Both the position numbers and the translations under genes were made by a program. 64,000 nt of DNA from NCBI GenBank assembly GCA_963759115.1, contig CAVWXT010000006.1, positions 868,001 to 932,000 on the forward strand, in the 5' to 3' direction. Shown one piece after another: positions 41,593-52,789 of the stretch. How positions within the stretch are numbered: position 1 is the stretch's first letter; every line of letters begins with the position of its first letter. The notes below the pieces were generated by a model. The model was not told where the DNA came from. It searched no databases and saw only the letters and a list, made by a program, of their open reading frames with translations. The stretch comes from CAVWXT01 sp963759115. GTDB taxonomy: Bacteria; Planctomycetota; Planctomycetia; Pirellulales; Thermoguttaceae.

Positions 41593-44143
41593 ATGCTGAA
41601 AACCTCTAAACTGGTTGCGTGTACAGTGCTTTTTTCGGTTGCCTGCCTCATCCAAACGTCGAAGGGGGCCTTCGAGCCCTGGGCGTCCAACACCGACCCC
41701 ACGGACGTCCCGAAAAGCCACGTCCAGGACGTCACCACCGCGCCTTTCACCTACAATATCACGCAGGGCGGCACGATGGACGGAAAGATGTGTACCACGC
41801 TTCCTGGCGTCTGGGAGCCGTACGAGCAGACTTGGGAGTCAAACCGTTCGATTCGCATGGAGAACGTCGGCGCGGCAAATGTGATCAACCCGTGGCTGAA
41901 GATCGGCCCCGTCGACTTCTTCTCCCAGCAGACGATAGCAGACTCGGTCGTGGAGGGGCTTTCGACCGACAGGGAAAAGGCCCTCGCGATCTTCTACTTT
42001 TACATCACCCATCGCTACCACAAGGGCAATGGCGACAACGGGGCGCAGGGCGACGTTTCGCAGGCCATCGACGTCTTCGGTTTCAACACCTGCGGAAACA
42101 GCACGCTGTGCGTATCGGACCTGCTCAGCAAAGTCGGAATGAGTGATTTCATCTTCAGCCATTGCCCCGGCCATGTCGTGCCGCAGGTCTTTTTCGACGG
42201 CAAGTACAACACGCTCGACGGCGACATGGCCACCATGATGCTCCTGCGCGACAACCACACCCTCGCCAATGAGTTGGATTTAGTGCGGGACCACGACCTG
42301 ATCAAACGCGTGCATCAGTATGGCATCATGAGTCCCATGAATTCCGTGAAAAACAACGAGGACTATTCGCAATATTACACGTGGGAGGGAGACACGACCC
42401 AGAAGCTCAAGGGCTGGAACTGGTGGACCATGGGCATGGTGCTGCGTCCGCACGAGGCCATTGAGTGGAGGTGGGGGCACGAGACTCCGGTGAAATATCA
42501 CGGCGACATGACGGGAAATCCCCCGATCGTTCCCGACGCGATCTATAACGGCCTCTGGCAGTACGCTCCGGATTTCAAGAACGATTCGCAGTGGCGGGCC
42601 GGGGCGACCGTGACGAACGTCACCAACAAAGACGGTGTCCTTACGGCCGCGGACAGAGGCACCGGCGCCATCGTTTGGCAAATGAGAGTGCCTTATCAAT
42701 TCGTCGGAGGCGCCCTTGCTGTCGCCGGCGATGGATATGCGTTCGAGATCGGTTTCCCAAACCCGAAAGACGGGAAGCCCGCTTACACGGCGCTGGCCGC
42801 GTTGGCGGACTTTGACGGCAAGTTCAAAGGCCGCACCGCCATGGGGAACGAGTACTCGATCAAATGCACGTTGACAGGCAAGGCCTCGTTGGCTGGTTTA
42901 ACAATCAAGAACGACATCCAGATGGCGCCGCTGGCCATGCCGTCCATGACCGTGGGAAACAACAGCTTCACCTACTTGGAACACACCGACAACCGAAGCG
43001 GCGCAAGCAGCAAGGCATTTGAAGATCACGCACAACTGGGTCGAAAGGTCGAAGACACGCCCTCCGAAAGCACCCGACTCGCCCGTCTATCCGGCCAACG
43101 GCGGCAAGAGCGACGGTACGGATGTGGCGTTCCAATGGAACGCCGCCGCGGACCCGGACGGCGACGCCATCACGGATTATCATTTCCAGCTTTCGGACCG
43201 TCCCGACATGCGATGGCCCATGTCTCCCAATTTCGACAAATACATTTCAAGAACGCCCGACAAAGGCCAGGCCCGCTACGCGCTTCCGCGGCCCGGACTG
43301 TTGACGCACGGCACGACCTATTACTGGCGCGTGAAAGCGAAAGATTCCAACGGCGTCTGGGGCCCGTGGGGCGACACTTGGAGTTTCACGGCGGAGGGAC
43401 CGGCGTATCCCGTCAACTTGGCGATCCAACACAACACGGGCACCGGAATCGGCACATTGACATGGAGCGCCAACCCGGCGGGAAGGGCGCCCGCCAAGTA
43501 CAGGGTATACGGCAGCGACGAGAAGGGTTTCACGGTCCATGACGCCCCCTACGAAGTCAAACTGGGCGATACGAAGGAGCTTGCCAACCCGTTTCCCGCA
43601 AACTTTGTGGCCGAGGTCGCAGGCACTTCCCTGGATGTTCTGGGCGTGGGCATCGCGCTGCCGAACGCCAACAAGGCCTATTACCGCGTCGTGGCCGTGG
43701 ACGACAAGGACAAAAGAAGCGGGGATTCGGATTACGTCGAAGCCCCCAGGCCGTTCATCTACAGCGTACCGGTCACGAGCGCGCTTGCGGGCCAGCCTTA
43801 TCGTTATCAAGTGAAGGCCATCCGTTCGCTGGGTGACTTCACGAGAAGGGACGGCGCCAAGCCCAAGCCCGGCGCCAAATTCTGGAAGATCGAGCCGCTG
43901 AAGTTTTCGCTCACGCAAAAGCCGAGTTGGATGAGCATCAACCCCGATACCGGGCTGATAACAGGCACGTCCGACGGGACCGGCGGGACGGTGACCGTCA
44001 GCGTGACTCTCACGAAAGAGCACCGCCTGGTGCATGACAAGGACAATATCGTGTGGGGGAACGAATATGAACAAAGCAAAACGTATGAAACCGTGGGGCC
44101 CGTGACGCAGCAGTTTGTCGTCAACGGCGCGAAGGATGAATGA
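41593..44143 (+). CDS. Secreted transglutaminase-like protein with FN3/Ig-like C-terminus
   Basis: About 850 residues with one frame change near 43015. ATG 41593 opens a signal peptide (MLKTSKLVACTVLFSVACL). A transglutaminase/protease-like core is suggested by FGFNTCGNSTLC (possible catalytic Cys) followed by CPGHVVPQVFFDGKYNTLDGD (His and Asp). The C-terminal half has an FN3-like module (PDGDAITDYHFQLSD to TYYWRVKAKDSNGVWG) and a putative Ig domain ending QKPSWMSINPDTGLITG. It probably acts on or binds extracellular material along with the carbohydrate locus. The active-site assignment is an inference. Confidence 0.6.
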
Positions 44144-44164
44144 GCCAACAAGCTGAACACATCG

Positions 44165-45577
44165 TCAAGTAGAATCAGCGATCTTGAGTTGGTCCAACTT
44201 CCTCCGCAGTGTGGTGCGGTGTAGGCCGAGTCGCCGGGCAGCGGCCAAGTATTGCCCGCCGCAGCAATCCATCGCGGTTTGCAGCAGCGGTGGTTCCACG
44301 AGATTCAGGAACCGCTCGTAAAGGTCTTGAACGTCGGCAGGGTCGTGAAGCTCCGATTCCGTCCATTGACGAAGCAAGGAGACGATTGCCTCTTCGCGGA
44401 TGGAGTCCGACATCGTGGCCGATGCCACGGGGGCCGGCAAGTGCTCAGCAGCGATCATACCGCCGCGGGCGAGAATCATGGCATGTTCCATGGCGTTGCG
44501 CAACTCGCGGACGTTTCCAAACCAATCGCGTCGCCGCAATTCAGCCAGGGCCTCCGCAGAGATTGCCGGCCGGGAGCAGTGGTCTTTCGCTGCCAGCATG
44601 GCAAGGAAATGCGCCGCCAACTCGGAAATGTCTTCACGATGTTGGCGGAGCGGCGGCATCGTGATCTTGAAGGTCATTAGGCGGAAGTAGAGGTCGTGGC
44701 GAAAAGCGCCTTCGGCCACCCGTTGACAAAGGTCTTGGTGGGTCGCTGAAATCAAGCGGAAATCGCTCTGCACCGGCCGGTCGCCGCCGACGGGCAGAAT
44801 TTCGCCATGCTCCAACACGCGCAGCAGCTTCACTTGCAGAGACAATGAGATATCGGCGACCTCATCGAGGAAAATCGTTCCCCCGTGCGCTTGTTCCAAC
44901 AGGCCCCGATGCGCCTGGTCAGCGCCGGTGAATGCGCCGCGGGCGTGTCCGAACAACTCGCTCTCGGCCAGCGATGCGCTGAGCGAGGCCACACTGACGG
45001 CCACGAATGGCCCGTCGGATCGGCGGCTGTAGCGATGAATTGCCCGCGCCGCAAGCTCCTTCCCTGTGCCGCTTTCGCCTTGCAGGTGAACGCACGCATC
45101 GGACGGCGCAACCACGGCGATTTGCTTGAACACCTCCTGGATGGCCGGTGAATGACCCACGATCGTCGCATCGCCAGGCAATGGCAGGCAAGGGGAAGTG
45201 GCCTCCGACTGCCGGGAAATGCTCTGCAAGGCACGTTCAATCGCTCGCTGAACCACGGTCAGGTCGAACGGCTTCACGAGGTACTCGAAGGCCCCGTTGC
45301 GCACCGCCTCGACCGCTGTGGCCAGTTCTCCGAAGGCCGTGACGATAATGATCGGCACTGGCCCCAACATCCTGCGGAATTGCTCCATCGCCGCCACGCC
45401 GCTGATACCCGGCAAGCGAACGTCGAGCACGATGACATCGGGAGGGCGCGATCGGGCCGCTTCCAGCCCTTTTTCGGCCGAGGCCACGGTGGTTGCGCTG
45501 TGGCCCAACTCCTCCGCCAGCTTGGCCACCCCCCAACAAATGCTCGGTTCATCGTCCACGATCAACAGATGGCCCAT
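44165..45577 (-). CDS. NtrC-type sigma-54-dependent response regulator
   Basis: About 470 residues, unbroken. The receiver domain has LLIVDDEP and the phospho-Asp in VIVLDVRLPG. The AAA+ domain has Walker A GESGTGKE, the sigma-54 contact loop GAFTGAD, and Walker B GTIFLDEVADI. A Fis-type helix-turn-helix ends the protein (LAAARRLGLHRTTLRRKL). I prefer ATG 45577 over GTG 45583 by its spacing to GAGGG. It overlaps the histidine kinase gene by 29 bases. It should activate the sigma-54 promoter at 47195-47210, which faces away on the other strand. Confidence 0.93.
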   Translation of the reverse strand: MGHLLIVDDEPSICWGVAKLAEELGHSATTVASAEKGLEAARSRPPDVIVLDVRLPGISGVAAMEQFRRMLGPVPIIIVTAFGELATAVEAVRNGAFEYLVKPFDLTVVQRAIERALQSISRQSEATSPCLPLPGDATIVGHSPAIQEVFKQIAVVAPSDACVHLQGESGTGKELAARAIHRYSRRSDGPFVAVSVASLSASLAESELFGHARGAFTGADQAHRGLLEQAHGGTIFLDEVADISLSLQVKLLRVLEHGEILPVGGDRPVQSDFRLISATHQDLCQRVAEGAFRHDLYFRLMTFKITMPPLRQHREDISELAAHFLAMLAAKDHCSRPAISAEALAELRRRDWFGNVRELRNAMEHAMILARGGMIAAEHLPAPVASATMSDSIREEAIVSLLRQWTESELHDPADVQDLYERFLNLVEPPLLQTAMDCCGGQYLAAARRLGLHRTTLRRKLDQLKIADST

Positions 45578-46993
45578 CGGCACCCTCTGAGTTCAAGATG
45601 GATTTAGAAGTGGCAGTACCACGGAGAAACAGGTCTTGCCGCCGAGCCGCTCCCAGCGTGATGGAACCTTGGTGCGACTCGGCTACGCGGCGTGCGACGT
45701 ACAGCCCCAGGCCGGTGCCTTCCGGCTTGGTGGTCACGAACGGTTCAAACAAGCGGTCCGCAATGTCCGCCGTGGGACCGGGTCCGGAGTCTTGCACGCG
45801 AAGAGCCACACGATCCTCGTCGAGGCGCTCCAAAGCGACGACGATTGCCGCCGGGTCCGGTTGCCCCCTCATGGCGTCCAGGGCGTTGAGCACCAGGTTT
45901 GGGATGAGCTGCCGAAAGCGCCAGGGCATCTCCGCGAACCAACAGGGGCGCGGATGGTTGCTCAAACACAAGATCGACGCCCGCGTGCGCACAGGTCGGT
46001 CTCCACCAGCGACAGAGCGTCCGCCACCAGGGATGGCAGCGAGATGACTTCCTGGACAACCGGTTGAGACTGGCCAAGGGCGAGAAGTCGCTGGAGATAG
46101 GACTCCATGAGGCAAAGCTGGCGCAGGGCAATGTCCAAGGAGTCGCCGGCCCCGTTCCGATCGCACTGGCGGCACTGCCGCTGCTGCAGTTCGATCGCCA
46201 TGCGGCCGCCGGTGGCGGCATTTCGCAACTGATGGGCCATTCCGGCGCCGAGTTGTCCCAAGATGCGGAGTTGCTCGTGACGCCGGACTTGTTCCTCGTA
46301 CCGCCCCAGTTGTTCGCTCATCTGGTTGATGGAGAGGGCCAGATCGTGGATTTCGTCGTCGCGGCGGGAAAGGGCCACAGGCCGAAAGTCTCCTTGCGCG
46401 ATTGCGGCTGCCCGTTGCTTCAACTGCCGAATCGGGCGAACAAAACGATGGGCCAACACCGTGGTGACCAGCACCACCACCACGACGGCAAGGGCACCCG
46501 CAATGATCGCCGGATAGGCCGCTTGCCGCATCAGTGCCGACCAGCGTTCCTTGGAACAGAGAACGATCAATGAGCCGGCACGCAAGCCGGGATCGCGCAA
46601 CGGCACGGAAACATGCTGGCTCAAATAGACGCGTCCTCCCAAGGTTATCGTTGGACCTGCCACTAGCTCGCTCGACTGCTGATCGCTGCCAGTGTCCTGT
46701 AGTTGCTCTAGCTCATCGGGGCTCAACTGAAGCGTGCTGGCTTGGATCGCGCCGCGCTGGTCCAGGAAGACAAATTCAGCGCCAGAAAGGCCGCGCATCT
46801 GCCGCAGCACCGATTCGACCAGCGGAAACCGCGTTTCGGCGAGCGCCGCGACCACACGACGGAGATTTTCGTCCTCGCTGCGTCTCGCATACACGCCCCC
46901 AAAGTAGGCGCTCACCACGCTGGCTAGGGCAATCGTCAACACCACCACCAGCAACGTGGGGAACAACAACTGGAATTGGATCGGCCATCGCAT
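45549..46993 (-). CDS. Membrane sensor histidine kinase, frame breaks
   Basis: About 475 residues. The N-terminal helix (residues 8-30), a periplasmic sensor part of about 120 residues and a second helix (AGALAVVVVVLVTTVLAH) are followed by HAMP, the phospho-His box AGMAHQLRNA, and the ATPase boxes NLVLNALDAM, DSGPGP and GTGLGLYVA. Frame changes near 45965 and 45930 break the raw sequence between the H-box and N-box. The stop at 45549 lies inside the response-regulator gene. The pair would sense an extracellular signal and drive the nearby sigma-54 promoter. Confidence 0.88.
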
Positions 46994-47060
46994 CGCCGGA
47001 TTTCCCCTGATATGGCCGGTAGTATAGCGAAATTCTCGGCCTCACGCGACCACACTCCGC

Positions 47061-47086
47061 TCGGTCGGCCATGTCGAACCGACCGA
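47061..47086. promoter_or_regulatory. Candidate enhancer site (upstream activating sequence)
   Basis: TCGGTCGG and CCGACCGA form a perfect 8-bp inverted repeat around a 10-base centre. It lies about 110 bases upstream of the sigma-54 promoter, the usual distance for binding of an NtrC-type activator such as the one encoded at 44165-45577. Assignment to that protein is an inference. Confidence 0.5.
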
Positions 47087-47194
47087 CACCCAAGACGCGC
47101 AAATCGACACGGATGGAAGCGAGAGTCGGCTTGCCAGCGGCGCGACGTGCCAATTTCCGGGCGTTTCGGCAGGGCTGGGCCGGTAATGGCAGGG

Positions 47195-47210
47195 TGGCAC
47201 GAGAGATGCT
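47195..47210 (+). promoter_or_regulatory. Sigma-54 promoter
   Basis: TGGCACGAGAGATGCT matches the -24/-12 consensus TGGCACGRNNNTTGCW at all defined positions but one. GG is at 47196-47197 and GC at 47208-47209, giving correct spacing. It stands 70 bases before the prepilin start and drives it with the lipoprotein and esterase genes. Confidence 0.75.
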
Positions 47211-47279
47211 TATGGTCTGCGGATTGTGGATTGGTCTACAGAAGTGAACACAGGGCGGAAGAGAAGCAAGATAGGAGCA

Positions 47280-48344
47280 ATGGAATGCGCAAAGGATGCC
47301 TTGGCCATCAGGGAACGCCCTGGCGGCAGCAGATTCCCAAGCGGTTTTACGATTGTGGAGCTATTGGTCGTCATTGCGATCATCGGCAGCTTGCTTGGGC
47401 TGTTATTGCCGGCCGTCCAGGCGGCCCGAGAGGCGGCGCGATCCGCTCAATGCCGGAACAACCTCAAGCAACTGGCGCTGGCCTGCCACAACTTTGAAAG
47501 CGCGAACCGCGGGCTGCCGCTGCTCTATTCGTCATCCACCCAACTCGGATGGATCACCCAGATATTGCCCTATTTCGAGCAGGGCAACGTCGCCAATCAG
47601 TACAACCTCAATCAACCCTGGTTTGATGCCAGTAACGCTGCGGTCGTCAGTCAAAGGATGGCGGTGTTGGAGTGTCCTTCGAGCCCGTCCCCCCGCGTCT
47701 TCACGGCCACTGACAACGGGTTCAAGAATCAGAGCCCCAATGCGTTGACCACCTTCACGGTCGCCGGCACCGACTACTTTGCCATCGCGGGGGCCTCCTC
47801 GACCAAGACGGTGAAGGCGCCGAGCACGGTCCCGGCCGGTTATTTTGCCGCTTATCCCGAGGCACTGGCGGCCACCAATCTCTCCGGGGCCTTTGGACCG
47901 CAGGGCACGACGCCCACCTCCCGCCGGCTCGGCGATATTTCCGACGGGCTCTCGAACACCGTCATGCTCAGCGAGATGGCGGGGCGACCCTACCTGTATC
48001 TGGCCGGCGGGCAGCGGATTTCGGCGGCCAACTTTCCCTCGTACGTCTCGACGGGGTCGGTCGACGCCAGCCGCGACATCCCGCTCAATTATGGTTGGGG
48101 CGGCTGGCCTCACAACAACAATTTCAACGTGGGGACCTGGAGTTCGGACGGCACGATGCAAGGCGGGACCGGCACGATCAATTGCAGCAACTACCGCGGT
48201 ATTTTCAGTTTTCACTCCGCCGGGGCCTATGCGGCGTTTGCCGACGGCTCCGTCCACCTGCTTTACCGGGAGATTTCGCCCGAGGTCTTCTTCGCCCTCG
48301 TCACGGCGCGGGGCTGCGAGGTCGTTCCGCAGGATTGGCTATGA
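47280..48344 (+). CDS. DUF1559 family prepilin-like protein
   Basis: 354 residues, unbroken. The ATG at 47280 has AGGAG before it. The type IV prepilin methylation site is [16 protein letters not shown] (cleavage G/F), then the family hallmark [23 protein letters not shown]. The end [18 protein letters not shown] is the typical DUF1559 H-X9-DG tail. Such proteins are numerous in planctomycetes and are presumed surface pseudopilins. It heads a three-gene run (prepilin, lipoprotein, esterase) behind the sigma-54 promoter. Confidence 0.93.
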   Translation: MECAKDALAIRERPGGSRFPSGFTIVELLVVIAIIGSLLGLLLPAVQAAREAARSAQCRNNLKQLALACHNFESANRGLPLLYSSSTQLGWITQILPYFEQGNVANQYNLNQPWFDASNAAVVSQRMAVLECPSSPSPRVFTATDNGFKNQSPNALTTFTVAGTDYFAIAGASSTKTVKAPSTVPAGYFAAYPEALAATNLSGAFGPQGTTPTSRRLGDISDGLSNTVMLSEMAGRPYLYLAGGQRISAANFPSYVSTGSVDASRDIPLNYGWGGWPHNNNFNVGTWSSDGTMQGGTGTINCSNYRGIFSFHSAGAYAAFADGSVHLLYREISPEVFFALVTARGCEVVPQDWL

Positions 48345-48386
48345 ATTGACGCCACCGGCGGGCCAAGAGGACCGGGAGGTCTTGCT

Positions 48387-48817
48387 ATGAGTTGCGGTTC
48401 GAGGTTGTTCCTGCTGGTGCTGGTGGGCGGGCTGGCGATGGGGCTGATCTCGTGCCGGCGAGGCGATCGCGAGGCGGTTTATCCCGTTACCGGCAAGGTC
48501 TTTTTCCTGGGAAAGCCGGCGGAAGGGGCCACGGTGACCTTTGTCTCCCGCGACAGAGACGACCCCAAGGCACGGCGGCCCGGTGGACAGGTGTCGCCGG
48601 ACGGCTCCTTCCGCCTCAGCACCTACGCCTCCTATGACGGCGCCCGGCCGGCCGCTATGCCGTCACGATCATCTATCCTTCCGCGGAGAAAAAAGAGAAC
48701 GACGAAAACGTCGGTCCCGATCTGCTGCGGGGCCGCTACGCCGACCCCAAGACCACGCCGCTTGCCGCGGAGGTGCGTGCGGGCACCAACGGCCTGGAAG
48801 CGTTTCAACTCGAATGA
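48387..48817 (+). CDS. Small lipoprotein with carboxypeptidase-regulatory-like fold
   Basis: About 143 residues. The signal peptide ends in the lipobox LISC (residues 20-23). The mature part, VYPVTGKVFFLGKPAEGATVTF, resembles the transthyretin-like module often encoded after DUF1559 genes in planctomycetes. One frame change near 48645 (DGA/PAGRYAVTIIY) must be restored to reach the stop at 48817 (NGLEAFQLE). GGGAGGT precedes ATG 48387, 42 bases after the prepilin gene. Confidence 0.75.
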
Positions 48818-48846
48818 ATTCCATTGCGTTACACAAGGAGATCGAC

Positions 48847-49782
48847 ATGGTTCGCAGCCGTTTCTTTCAGACGATGGTGGGCCTGGGCATGATCGCGGCG
48901 ATTTTCGGCAGCGGCGTTGCCGCACCGGCCGGCGATCCGCCGGAAAAACCGAAGAAGGCGATCGACAACGGCGCTCGCCCCGAGGAAGCGGCGGTTCTCT
49001 CGGAGAAGACCGTCGTTCACGCCGATCTGGCCTATGGCAAGGACGCCAAGCAGCGGTTGGATGTTTACGCGCCGCGCGGCGCCGCCGGGGCGCCGGTCGT
49101 CGTCTTCTTCCACCGTGGCGAATGGACCAAGGGGGACAAAAGCGAAGTCAGTTACAAGCCCAAGTTCCTCAATGAACAGGGGATCGTGCTGGTCAGCGCC
49201 AATTACCGCCTGTCGCCGGACGTGACCCATCCGGCCCATATCAGGGACGTGGCGGCGGCCGTGCGTTGGGTTTACGATCATGCGGCCGAATTCGGCGGCT
49301 CGCCGCAGAAGATCGTGGTGATGGGCCACTCCGCCGGCTGCCACCTGGTGGCGCTGCTGGCGCTCGACCCACGTTACCTGGCCGACGTCAAACTCCGTCC
49401 AAGTGACCTCCGCGGCGTCGTGGCCTGGAGCGGCGGGGCCTACGACCTGGTGGCCAAGGTGAAGGCGGGCGGGAGTTACGCCCCGTATATCCGGCAAGCG
49501 TTCGGCGACTCGGAGGCCGCCTGGCGCGACGCCTCGCCGATGGCGCACGTCGGCGACGCCAAGCCCCTGCCACCATTCCTGTTTGCCTCCGTCCAGGCCG
49601 GCAGCGATTCGCACCAGGCTGCCGCACAACTGGCGGGCTTAATCAAGGATGCCAAGGGCAGGGCAAGCGTCGTGGTTTTGGAGGACCGGACCCACGCCAG
49701 CGCGAACCACTTGCTCGGCGCGCGCGATGACATGACCGGCGCGACGTTGCTGGATTTCATACGGGAGGTAACGCCGTATTGA
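48847..49782 (+). CDS. Secreted alpha/beta-hydrolase (esterase/lipase-like)
   Basis: 311 residues, unbroken. ATG 48847 follows AAGGAG and opens a signal peptide (MVRSRFFQTMVGLGMIAAIF). The nucleophile elbow is GHSAG; the oxyanion HGG-like motif is FFHRGEW; the His is probably in DRTHASAN near the C-terminus and the Asp/Glu just before it. The layout matches the BD-FAE/arylformamidase-like branch. It is third in the prepilin operon, so it should share sigma-54 control. The natural ester is unknown. Confidence 0.85.
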   Translation: MVRSRFFQTMVGLGMIAAIFGSGVAAPAGDPPEKPKKAIDNGARPEEAAVLSEKTVVHADLAYGKDAKQRLDVYAPRGAAGAPVVVFFHRGEWTKGDKSEVSYKPKFLNEQGIVLVSANYRLSPDVTHPAHIRDVAAAVRWVYDHAAEFGGSPQKIVVMGHSAGCHLVALLALDPRYLADVKLRPSDLRGVVAWSGGAYDLVAKVKAGGSYAPYIRQAFGDSEAAWRDASPMAHVGDAKPLPPFLFASVQAGSDSHQAAAQLAGLIKDAKGRASVVVLEDRTHASANHLLGARDDMTGATLLDFIREVTPY

Positions 49783-49870
49783 GCGACTGCGGGAATACCG
49801 GATGGAGTGCGGCGGCAAGACCTATCTGCTGGCCCGCGGCGAGTTTCATCGCCACACCGAATATGAACAA
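49781..49870 (+). pseudogene. DUF3604-like fragment
   Basis: About 30 codons reading RLREYRMECGGKTYLLARGEFHRHTEY, which resembles the metal-site start (RGDxHxHT) of DUF3604/PHP-type proteins. There is no start codon and nothing recognisable after it. It begins at the esterase stop. Confidence 0.35.
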
Positions 49871-50291
49871 TGCAAGATATTGACTGATAAGCGAGTTGCG
49901 GCCGCGCAACTACGACTCGCTTGTCTTTGGCCGCAATAGAACGCCTCCTACGCCGTCGCCGAGTTGCAACTCGAGCGCCCGGTGCGGTGCCAACAGCATC
50001 GACATCAGGGGGTTCTCCATGATCGACGAAACGATCTACGGCGCGGCCCGCCGTAGCGGCATGCATCGACGGGTACCTCTTGGCCGTCGAGGGTTCCGTG
50101 CCGACCAAGGATGGCGGCATCTATTGCACCGTCGGCGGCGTGACGGCCATCGACTATCTGCACAAAGCAGCGGCCGGTGCGATTGATTCGCGAGGTGTTT
50201 GACCATACGGGGTTGGCAAGCTGCATCGGCCGCTTGAGTCATACCCGGAATTCGACCGCCGAGTTTCGCCGGACCAACGCACCGCCACGGC
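49783..50291. other. Fragment-only stretch
   Basis: 509 bases with no complete gene. They contain the two protein relics listed separately, and a third open piece reading EVFDHTGLASCIGRLSH near 50192-50242 that I do not recognise. Confidence 0.5.
50019..50202 (+). pseudogene. Fragment of a [NiFe]-hydrogenase small subunit
   Basis: After MIDETIYG and a frame change near 50060 the sequence reads YLLAVEGSVPTKDGGIYCTV and GGVTAIDYLHKAAAGA, which matches the region around the second cluster-binding Cys of uptake-hydrogenase small subunits. Everything before and after is missing, and it ends in a UGA. No large subunit or maturation gene is nearby, so this is a relic or a misassembled piece. Confidence 0.5.
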
Positions 50292-52661
50292 CTAATTCCG
50301 CTCCGTCCGTCGGCGGGCGCGACGTTGGGCCTGGCCCAGCACGTCGGTCAAACTCTCGTTGCCCACGGCGGCATCGGCCGGCGGCGGCGGTGCAGACGCG
50401 GCTGGGGCCTTCTTTTCCTCGGGCGCCGCGATGTGCTGCGCCTTGTGTGCGGCGACGGGGGCGGCTCTCTTTTCAGGCAATTTCGCCGGAACTTCCTGTT
50501 GGACGACGGCTGTCCGCCTCCGACGCAGGGAGAGCACCCCCGTCCGTCGCTCGATGATCTCCAACAGGAACAGCATCACGGCCGCCAGGAGCAAGTAGGG
50601 CGCCAGCAGCACCAACCGCGGCTTTCGGGGGATGTCCTTCCAGAGTCCGACCAGGTTCACGCGCTCGCAGCCGCCGGTCGACTTGGCCAGTCGCTCCAGT
50701 GCCCCGATTCCCTGCCCCGGTTTCTGCGGCAGGTACTCCGGCGAGTAGGGCAGGCACATCGGGTGCCAGCGTGGCCTGTCCCATGCCGGGCGCTTCGACC
50801 GTGGGCAAGATCGTCTCACTGCCCGTGAGGGGAATTTCCGCCAACAGCATGTCGGCCGACGACCAGTTCATGCGGGTCTTCGTCGCCGCCGCCACCTCGC
50901 CGGGTCGCGCCGGAGCGCGGTCAACTCCGGCAAGCGGGCCAGCGGCGTCGCCTCGCGCTCGGGGTCGAGGTGCAACTCGATCCGGCACACGCCGCCGCGG
51001 AGTTCCTGCGTGGCCACCACGTCCTTGCCGAGCCCCTTGGATTTGCCGGCGGTCCAGCGGGCCAGCGACGTGAAGAAGTCGCCCGCGCTGCTCCAGCCGG
51101 CAATCGGGCCGGTGTACTTGCCGTCGGCCTCGCCGGTGTAGCAGAGGACCCGTCCCAAGCCGGCCTGCCACGACGACAAGCACGGGCGCCTGGTACTCGT
51201 CCACCGACACCACGGCCAGATTGGCGTCGGGCCGGAGGTAGCACAGGTTGTAGCCGCCGATCTGGGGAAACTCGCCCAGCGGCTGCCGCGTCACCGACAG
51301 CAATCCGCCGGTGGCCCGAACCGACACCGGCTCGTCGAGGAACGCGCTGCGGGCGATGACGCAGGTGTCTTGCGCGAAGAGCCGGGGCAACTCCTGGGCG
51401 ACGTTGGTGAACATGCACTGCCCACCGCCCCGTCTGCCGATCTCCTTCAACAGGTCGGCGTCGCAATCGGTTTCGGTGCCCAGCCCGATCACGCTGACGG
51501 TGATGCCCGCCTTCGCGCATCGCCTCGACGATCGTCTCCCAGCCATCCGGGTGTTGGCGGCTGTCGGCGGCATCGGCAAAAAGGATGATGTGGCGGGTGC
51601 CGGCCTTGGCCGAGAGCAACATCTGGGCCGCCGTGGCAAGCGCCTCGTAGATGTAGATTCCGCCGCCGGCCGAGTCGATCCGCAAGAAGTTCGAGTCGCA
51701 TTCCGCTCTTGTCGACCACGTCGGAGAACGGAACGATCTCGTGCGGGACGACGTCCACGGCGATGCAGCCGAACTGGTCGGTCGGCCCCAGCATGTTGAG
51801 CACCTCGGCCGTGGCCAGGTCGGCCAGTTCGATCTTCTGCCGCCCGTCCGGCACGGTGCAGGCCATGCTGCCGCTGCGGTCCAGGGCGACCACGATCGCC
51901 AGCGAGAGCTTGCGGTGTTCCCGCCGCAACTCCATGGAGACGGGCAGGATCGGTTCCAGGGGGCTCTTGTAGTATCCGCCGGGGCCGTACGAGTCGCGGC
52001 CGCCGGTGAGCATCAGCCCGCCGCCGCTTTGGGCGACCCAGGCCGCGAGGTTCTCCATGCCCACGTGCCCTACCAGGTTGGCGGGCGTATTCTCCAGGAG
52101 AACCGCGGAATAGCCGGCCAGTTCTTCCAAGCTCCAGTTGCAGCGTGAAGCGGCAAGCGGCTGCACCTTGAGCCCGCCTTTGCGCGAGCAGCGCGGGAAG
52201 CCCCGAGGGATTACCCGGCGTTACGCACAGCAGCGGCCGGGCCCCGCGCACGCCCACCAGCAGCCGCGCGGTATTGTTGCCGGGCACGGGGATCGGGTCC
52301 CTCGCCCTGGACGTCGCAGCGTATAGTCGGCGGCGCCGCCTTCGCCGGCCGTGTCGCGGAACAACAGGCGGCTGGAGCCCGAAGCCACGGCCTGCGCGCC
52401 CTTGGCGATCACCACCGCGCCGCGCCGCAATTCGTAGGCGATCTGCTGTCGCAGGGGCGAATCGATCCAGGCGGTAATCATGAACGATTCGCCGGGCATG
52501 GCCGACTCCGGTCCTTGGATACGCTCGATGGCCAGGTCGCCGGCCGAGGACCGCTCGATGGCCCGGTAATCGATGGCGATGCCCGCCGCTGCCGCTCGGG
52601 CGGCCGACGCGGCCGGGTCTCGGCCCGTCCAGCGGCCGTCGGTTCGCATTTCTTGCATCAA
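50292..52661 (-). pseudogene. 5'-truncated vWA-domain membrane protein, many frame breaks
   Basis: Resembles planctomycete proteins with a glutamine-amidotransferase-like part (LLTGGRDSYGPGGYYKSPLEP), a vWA domain with the MIDAS motif DRSGSM, and a C-terminal membrane helix (LVLLAPYLLLAAVMLFLLEI). The usual N-terminal membrane and first vWA parts are missing: coding likeness starts at about 52640 (GRWTGRDPAASAARA) with unrelated sequence before it. At least six frame changes lie in the body (near 52300, 52175, 51690, 51510, 51180, 50900 and 50775). The role is probably surface or stress related; unknown. Confidence 0.6.
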
Positions 52662-52789
52662 TCAATCGTTCTGTGGGCAACGCTCGACCAGGCGCCCTCG
52701 ATTGCCCCTCGATAACTGGCCCAAAAACTCGCGTTGAAATCTCGGCCGGCCTGTGCTATGGTAGCGAGACAACATGAGGGTATCTGCGG

